This document shows positions 12,668 to 16,420 of a stretch of DNA of 16,420 nucleotides, in pieces (the stretch's first letter is position 1; every line of letters starts with the position of its first letter). Below the pieces are notes generated by a model that was not told the origin of the DNA, did not search any database, and worked only from the letters and a program-made list of their open reading frames with translations. The position numbers and the translations under genes are program-made. Origin of the DNA: an uncultured Collinsella sp. Lineage in GTDB: Bacteria; Actinomycetota; Coriobacteriia; Coriobacteriales; Coriobacteriaceae. The DNA is taken from contig URUI01000047.1 in NCBI GenBank assembly GCA_900551015.1, positions 1-16,420 on the forward strand, in the 5' to 3' direction.

Positions 12668-14098
12668 ATGGCATCGAAGAACCTTTTGCCCGTTGTCGCA
12701 CTCTGCGGCGCGCTCGCAACCGGAACGCCTGTCGTCGCTTGGGCGACTCCCGCCATGGCGGACTCCTTGCCGGCAGCCCTAAGCTCCGCACCAAATCCGT
12801 CGAGTGCCATTGCGTGCAAGCGTTTTTCGATCGCACAGGCCGCAATCTCAACCTCGGGATGCCTTCGTCGTAATACGGACGGCTCGATAGTCGTGGATAT
12901 CAATCGTTCGAACAAGGCAAACGGCTCCCAGGCGGGGCGCGCTGTCTGCACATGGCGCTCGGTTGTGCTCGATGCAGATGGCGATCCATGCAATTTAGAG
13001 CTGCGCATCGACATCGCTTCGGTCGATGACTCGGCGAACGGAGCGAAGGTCGCCTTCGACGGTGCGTTTTTCGAGAAAGGAGGCGGTATATGTCTGGGCT
13101 GCGCCGCCGCGAATGCAGACGATACGCAGCCCACCCTCTCATTCACGGCATCGTTGCGGCTGACCAAAGCCGGCACCGATGCCATCGCGGCGGGAGAAGC
13201 ATCCCTGCTGTTCTACGCCGTCAGCGCCAAAGACACAGACGCTCATTTCGAGAAGCCAGCCGGATCACTCAGCCTTACACGAGGGACAGAGGCGGGCCCT
13301 ATTGAAATCGATGCCCACACGCTAGGCAGGCAACGCATTCTTGCCGACCCGGCGCTTCTCGAGATGGAGTGGAACGGATCCGGAGCCGTCGGGATTGTCC
13401 CCTCCGCGCTTAACGCCAAGACGCTCCCCTCAAACGACGAACCCATCAACGCAACCATACAAGAAGAAAGCGCGGACAAAGAAGCAGGTGCGGGCGACAC
13501 GCCGTCGCCGACAAACAGCGCCCCAGCCTCTTTCGAAGCACCGAATGAGCCCGCTGCCGATCCAAACGATCCCGAGCTCGCGGACAGTCTGGGGCTTGCT
13601 GATCCTCAGGAGATCGATGAAGGTAACTGCTGCGTGCTTGCCGCCCTCGACCACACAGAGGTCATCGACGCCGCGAGCATCGAAGTTGCCGCCGCCAATC
13701 AGCCCGTCCGCAAGTCGGCCATCATCGCATTTCCCGAATCCATCGAAGTCGTCTTTTTGCCATCGGGCGAGGTCGTGGCCCCAACACTGCTCACCTTGTT
13801 GGGCGCCAAGAATACTCGAAACGAAATTAAAAAGGTCACGGCTGTCGACCCTGCAACCACCGCTAAACTGCGTCTATACGCCGTTGCCCCAGACGGAGGC
13901 AAAACCTTGGAATTCGATGGTGACACACTCCTAGCCTGGCGACGTCTGGACATTATGCAAGACGTCTCGTATCAGATCGAACTCGAAGGGTTTGATCGTG
14001 CCCGCGATGCCAATATCATCGCCGCGGCTATTGAATCCCCACAGCGGCTTATGACACTGCGCTTTGACTACTATCCCTATGTCCCGACAACCACCTGA
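12668..14098 (+). CDS. Large secreted two-domain surface protein, function unknown
   Basis: A 476-residue exported protein. A signal peptide ends near residue 31 (ATPAMA before DSLP). Two strand-rich domains follow. The N-terminal one (about 45-250) contains DGSIVVDINRSN, NLELRIDIASVDD and TLSFTASLRLTKAG, with a CLGC pair (C142, C145) and several other Cys that may form disulfides. An acidic, Pro/Ser/Thr-rich linker spans about 256-310. The C-terminal domain (about 315-470) starts with a CC pair (321-322) and includes AIIAFPESIEVVFLPSGEVV and a last strand MTLRFDYYPYVP. No wall-anchor or membrane helix closes the protein, so retention would depend on a partner. AAGGAG lies 6 bases before the ATG, and the gene sits 18 bases after the small exported protein. 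I recognise no catalytic motif. It occupies the place of the large WxL protein in csc loci. Confidence 0.8.
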   Translation: MASKNLLPVVALCGALATGTPVVAWATPAMADSLPAALSSAPNPSSAIACKRFSIAQAAISTSGCLRRNTDGSIVVDINRSNKANGSQAGRAVCTWRSVVLDADGDPCNLELRIDIASVDDSANGAKVAFDGAFFEKGGGICLGCAAANADDTQPTLSFTASLRLTKAGTDAIAAGEASLLFYAVSAKDTDAHFEKPAGSLSLTRGTEAGPIEIDAHTLGRQRILADPALLEMEWNGSGAVGIVPSALNAKTLPSNDEPINATIQEESADKEAGAGDTPSPTNSAPASFEAPNEPAADPNDPELADSLGLADPQEIDEGNCCVLAALDHTEVIDAASIEVAAANQPVRKSAIIAFPESIEVVFLPSGEVVAPTLLTLLGAKNTRNEIKKVTAVDPATTAKLRLYAVAPDGGKTLEFDGDTLLAWRRLDIMQDVSYQIELEGFDRARDANIIAAAIESPQRLMTLRFDYYPYVPTTT

Positions 14099-14121
14099 GG
14101 CTTAAATGCTGCGCATCATTC

Positions 14122-14147
14122 CTAATACCACTTATATAACGTATTAG
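14122..14147. promoter_or_regulatory. 7-bp inverted repeat upstream of the DUF554 gene
   Basis: CTAATAC (14122-14128) and GTATTAG (14141-14147) are perfect inverted repeats around 12 A/T-rich bases that include TTATATAA. The dyad lies about 45-70 bases upstream of the start expected from the extended -10 at 14178-14186. That suits a regulator binding upstream of the promoter. There is no G/C-rich stem, so a terminator is unlikely. Confidence 0.45.
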
Positions 14148-14177
14148 ATGAGTCGCGATGTGCCTCGCATTTCATTC

Positions 14178-14186
14178 TGCTACGAT
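14178..14186 (+). promoter_or_regulatory. Candidate extended -10 promoter of the DUF554 gene
   Basis: TG-C-TACGAT fits the extended -10 form (TGnTAnnnT), which tolerates a missing -35. It would give a leader of about 25 bases before the ATG at 14217. No good -35 is visible. Confidence 0.35.
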
Positions 14187-14216
14187 TGCCACGTTGGCAT
14201 CAATACAGGAGGGCTC

Positions 14217-14933
14217 ATGCCGGGCTTGGGAACAATCATCAACGTTGCGCTTTTAGTTGCGGGCGGTCTTTTGGGATTAGCGGGCGGCCGCTTCATTACA
14301 CCGCGCATCCAAGACACGCTCATGAAAGCATCGGGGCTGTGCGTCCTGTTTATCGGCCTGGGCGGCACCATGCAAAAGATGCTCATCATCGATGGAAAGG
14401 CGCTAGCGACCACCGGTACCACCATGCTCATCGTCTCATTTGCGCTCGGTTCGCTCATCGGCGAGGCCATCAACTTGGAGGCCGCCATCGAGAACCTTGG
14501 CGAATGGCTCAAGCGCAAGACTGGCAGTGAGGGCGATAACGAGTTCACCAACGCTTTTGTCTCGACTTCACTCACCGTGTGCATCGGCGCCATGGCCATT
14601 GTGGGATCGATCCAGGACGGCCTGCTCGGCGACTGGTCAACGCTTGCCCTCAAGGGCGCACTGGACTGCATCATCGTCTGCACCATGACGGCCTCGCTTG
14701 GCCGCGGCTGCATCTTCTCCGCCCTGCCCGTCGCCGTGTTCCAGGGGACGATCACGTTGTTTGCCGGCGCGCTCTCCCCCATCATGACCACAGCAGCCCT
14801 CAACAGCCTTTCGCTCGTAGGCTCCATGCTCATCTTCTGCGTCGGCGTCAACCTCATCCGTCCTCAGACCTTCCGCACGGCCAATATGCTTCCCTCCGTC
14901 GTCATCGCCGTCATATACGCCCTCCTTTTCTAA
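14217..14933 (+). CDS. DUF554 family membrane protein
   Basis: A 238-residue integral membrane protein of the DUF554 family (YdfK/YqgA-like), with about seven hydrophobic segments. Family-typical stretches are MPGLGTIINVALLVAGGLLG at the start, GLGGTMQKML, LGSLIGEAINLE, and SLTVCIGAMAIVGSIQDGL. The last helix ends at the C-terminus. The function is unknown; a transport role is often supposed. I chose ATG at 14217 because AGGAGG lies 4 bases before it. An in-frame ATG 23 codons upstream lacks a binding site and would add a non-hydrophobic, Cys-containing tail unlike the family. It is preceded by an inverted repeat and a candidate promoter, separate from the surface-protein group. No terminator is visible after the stop. 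Confidence 0.9.
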   Translation: MPGLGTIINVALLVAGGLLGLAGGRFITPRIQDTLMKASGLCVLFIGLGGTMQKMLIIDGKALATTGTTMLIVSFALGSLIGEAINLEAAIENLGEWLKRKTGSEGDNEFTNAFVSTSLTVCIGAMAIVGSIQDGLLGDWSTLALKGALDCIIVCTMTASLGRGCIFSALPVAVFQGTITLFAGALSPIMTTAALNSLSLVGSMLIFCVGVNLIRPQTFRTANMLPSVVIAVIYALLF

Positions 14934-14955
14934 ATCTATCAACGCAGCGGTATCT

Positions 14956-14984
14956 CGAACATCTGTTTGATGCTGTGCTATGAT
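14956..14984 (+). promoter_or_regulatory. Candidate promoter of the TerB_N/TerB_C gene
   Basis: TG-C-TATGAT (14976-14984) is a good extended -10 element (5/6 match plus TGn). CGAACA (14956-14961), 17 bases upstream, is a weak -35. The implied leader is about 30 bases to the GTG at 15021. Confidence 0.45.
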
Positions 14985-15020
14985 ATGAGGTCACCGTAGC
15001 TGTGTTCGAGAGGAGGAGCG

Positions 15021-16420
15021 GTGGCCGACCAGGACATCAAGATGCTCATCGAGCGCATCATGGCCGAGGCCCGGACCCATCAGTCCGCCCGCTTCTCAAA
15101 CGAAACCTACGCAGACGAGCCGATTCTCAAAACCGGCCGACAGATGCAGAATTTCCTCCCCGACCAGTACCGTAAAATGCGCGAGATATCGCGCTGGCAG
15201 GATGACCCCAAGGGCGGTGCGGGCCGCTGGCTTTCGGAAGCCGAGCTTTTTTACCGCCAGGGCCTGCTGATGGCCGACTTTGAGGACGACTGTCCCTACA
15301 ACGGCACCTTTAAGTCGTACTTTCCCACCTACAACGCCATGAGCGACCGGCAGCTGCGCGGCTACTTTACCTGGCGTGCCCAAGTGCGCCGCGGAACCGT
15401 CGAGGAAACGTCTACGTCCTTTGCCTTTCTGTATCTCTATGAGCTGATTTGCGGCATTGGCGTAGATAATCCACTCGATGGTTTTAACAAGATCAAGGCT
15501 TTTTGGGATGTCTATCGCGCCTTCGAGCCCGGCATCGACCGGTTTGCGCGCGTGTGGCTGCAAGATTACGCCGTGTTCCACGGGCTCGACCCCAAGCTGC
15601 TTCGCGACTCTAAAACCGTCATATTCGATAACGCCCTTATCGAGCTGCGGCGCGCGGCACGAGACCTTGTACCAGCACCGACGCCGTCTGACCCGGCACC
15701 CAAGCGTCGCAAAACCTCCGAGCCCACGCTCCCCCTTCCGCCCGATGAGGTGCGCGAGGAGCGACTCATGGCCGCCATCAACGCCCTCTCCACGTACAAC
15801 CTAAGTAACTCGCGGCTCGACCGCAGCCACCACCGCGATCTGTGCCACGTGGCGTGCGCCGTGTATGTCCGCATAGCGCGCTACTATGACACGCACCGAA
15901 AGACCGGCATCGTGGCAAGTTTATTTGGGGAGGAGACGGCCATGCCCTACACCATGTTTGCCTCGGCCGTATTCTTTGCGCCCGAGCGCCACGAGGACTG
16001 CGAATACCGTCTGGACCCCATCCATATCTACCGTTGCCAAAACGGTTTTTGGGAATGCATGCGGATTCACGGTAGCAGGCAAAAGAGCAGCAAGCTCGGT
16101 GAAATGATGCGCGCCTGCGACCAACGCCTGCGCCTGGCGCTGGACCCCGCCCATCCCCTTAAGGAAGAAAAGGTCCCCAAATATCTGGCCAAGATTATCG
16201 ATGACGAGATTGTGGCATGGCTTTCGTGGGACGCCGCACACCAGCCCGTCAAGATCGATATCGATTTGAGCCAGCTGGGGCACATTCGGAGCGCTGCCGC
16301 ACAAACGCGCGAAGCGCTTTTGATCGACGAGGAACGCGAGGACGGCGCGTCCGCAGAAGCCGAGGCAGCGGACTCAGGGCAACCGGAAGCCGAGCCTGCG
16401 GCCGCCGCGACGGTCGAGGC
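15021..16420 (+). CDS. TerB_N / TerB_C domain protein (3' end beyond window)
   Basis: An open frame from GTG at 15021 runs to the window end without a stop (466 codons seen). AGGAGG (15011-15016) lies 4 bases before the GTG. The middle carries the TerB N-terminal domain pattern: SYFPTYNAMSDRQLRGYFTW, then FLYLYELICGIG (about residues 99-145). After a Pro-rich linker (about 220-243) comes a region resembling TerB_C, with VKIDIDLSQLGHIR (410-423), then an Ala/Glu-rich acidic tail near the window edge. I see no TerB core domain between them. TerB_N/TerB_C proteins are large, poorly understood, and have been linked by gene context to ATPases, helicases and stress or phage-defence-like modules. 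The partner genes, if any, would lie past base 16420. No signal peptide; probably cytoplasmic. Confidence 0.8.
   Translation, partial: MADQDIKMLIERIMAEARTHQSARFSNETYADEPILKTGRQMQNFLPDQYRKMREISRWQDDPKGGAGRWLSEAELFYRQGLLMADFEDDCPYNGTFKSYFPTYNAMSDRQLRGYFTWRAQVRRGTVEETSTSFAFLYLYELICGIGVDNPLDGFNKIKAFWDVYRAFEPGIDRFARVWLQDYAVFHGLDPKLLRDSKTVIFDNALIELRRAARDLVPAPTPSDPAPKRRKTSEPTLPLPPDEVREERLMAAINALSTYNLSNSRLDRSHHRDLCHVACAVYVRIARYYDTHRKTGIVASLFGEETAMPYTMFASAVFFAPERHEDCEYRLDPIHIYRCQNGFWECMRIHGSRQKSSKLGEMMRACDQRLRLALDPAHPLKEEKVPKYLAKIIDDEIVAWLSWDAAHQPVKIDIDLSQLGHIRSAAAQTREALLIDEEREDGASAEAEAADSGQPEAEPAAAATVE

Noticed and set aside
12695..12712. Lipobox (VALC-G) in the 476-aa secreted protein
   Set aside because: The residue before Cys13 is Leu rather than Gly, Ala or Ser, and the hydrophobic core continues past it to a better signal peptidase I site near residue 31.

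Overview
The window looks like chromosomal DNA of a high-GC Gram-positive anaerobe, most plausibly a Coriobacteriia member of the Collinsella type. This is an inference from four things: GC-rich third codon positions with strong AGGAG-type ribosome binding sites, a large fused PurL, an electron-bifurcating type lactate dehydrogenase/Etf set, and Gram-positive style exported proteins. No rRNA, tRNA, CRISPR array, insertion sequence or phage gene was seen. No phylogenetic search was possible.

Layout. Bases 1-1342 are the 3' end of purL (purine synthesis), closed by a strong intrinsic terminator. A ten-helix EamA-type transporter follows (1444-2379, +). Convergent to it lie a membrane diguanylate cyclase (2481-3632, -) and a 2-keto-3-deoxygluconate permease (3814-4836, -), separated by two consecutive inverted repeats. 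Next is an azlC-azlD branched-chain amino acid exporter pair (4979-5984, -), divergent from an HD-domain phosphohydrolase (6111-6923, +).

Bases 6920-10545 (-) hold a compact three-gene operon, transcribed FAD-linked 2-hydroxyacid/lactate dehydrogenase, then etfB, then etfA with an N-terminal two-cluster ferredoxin domain. This is the gene set of the electron-confurcating lactate dehydrogenase complex (LctBCD) known from Acetobacterium. A 346-bp regulatory gap with direct repeats and a dyad separates it from the divergent surface-protein group.

Bases 10892-14098 (+) form a closely spaced group: a 98-aa unknown protein, an N-terminally anchored beta-rich protein, a secreted WxL/TasA-like beta-rich protein, a 93-aa exported protein ending in a degenerate sortase-type signal (LAQTDD, hydrophobic helix, basic tail), and a 476-aa secreted two-domain protein. 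The set recalls the csc/WxL surface-complex loci of Firmicutes without clear sequence identity to them. It is the best candidate for an undescribed system here.

The end of the window has a DUF554 membrane protein (14217-14933, +) and the 5' 1400 bases of a TerB_N/TerB_C protein (15021 onwards, +), each with a plausible extended -10 promoter.
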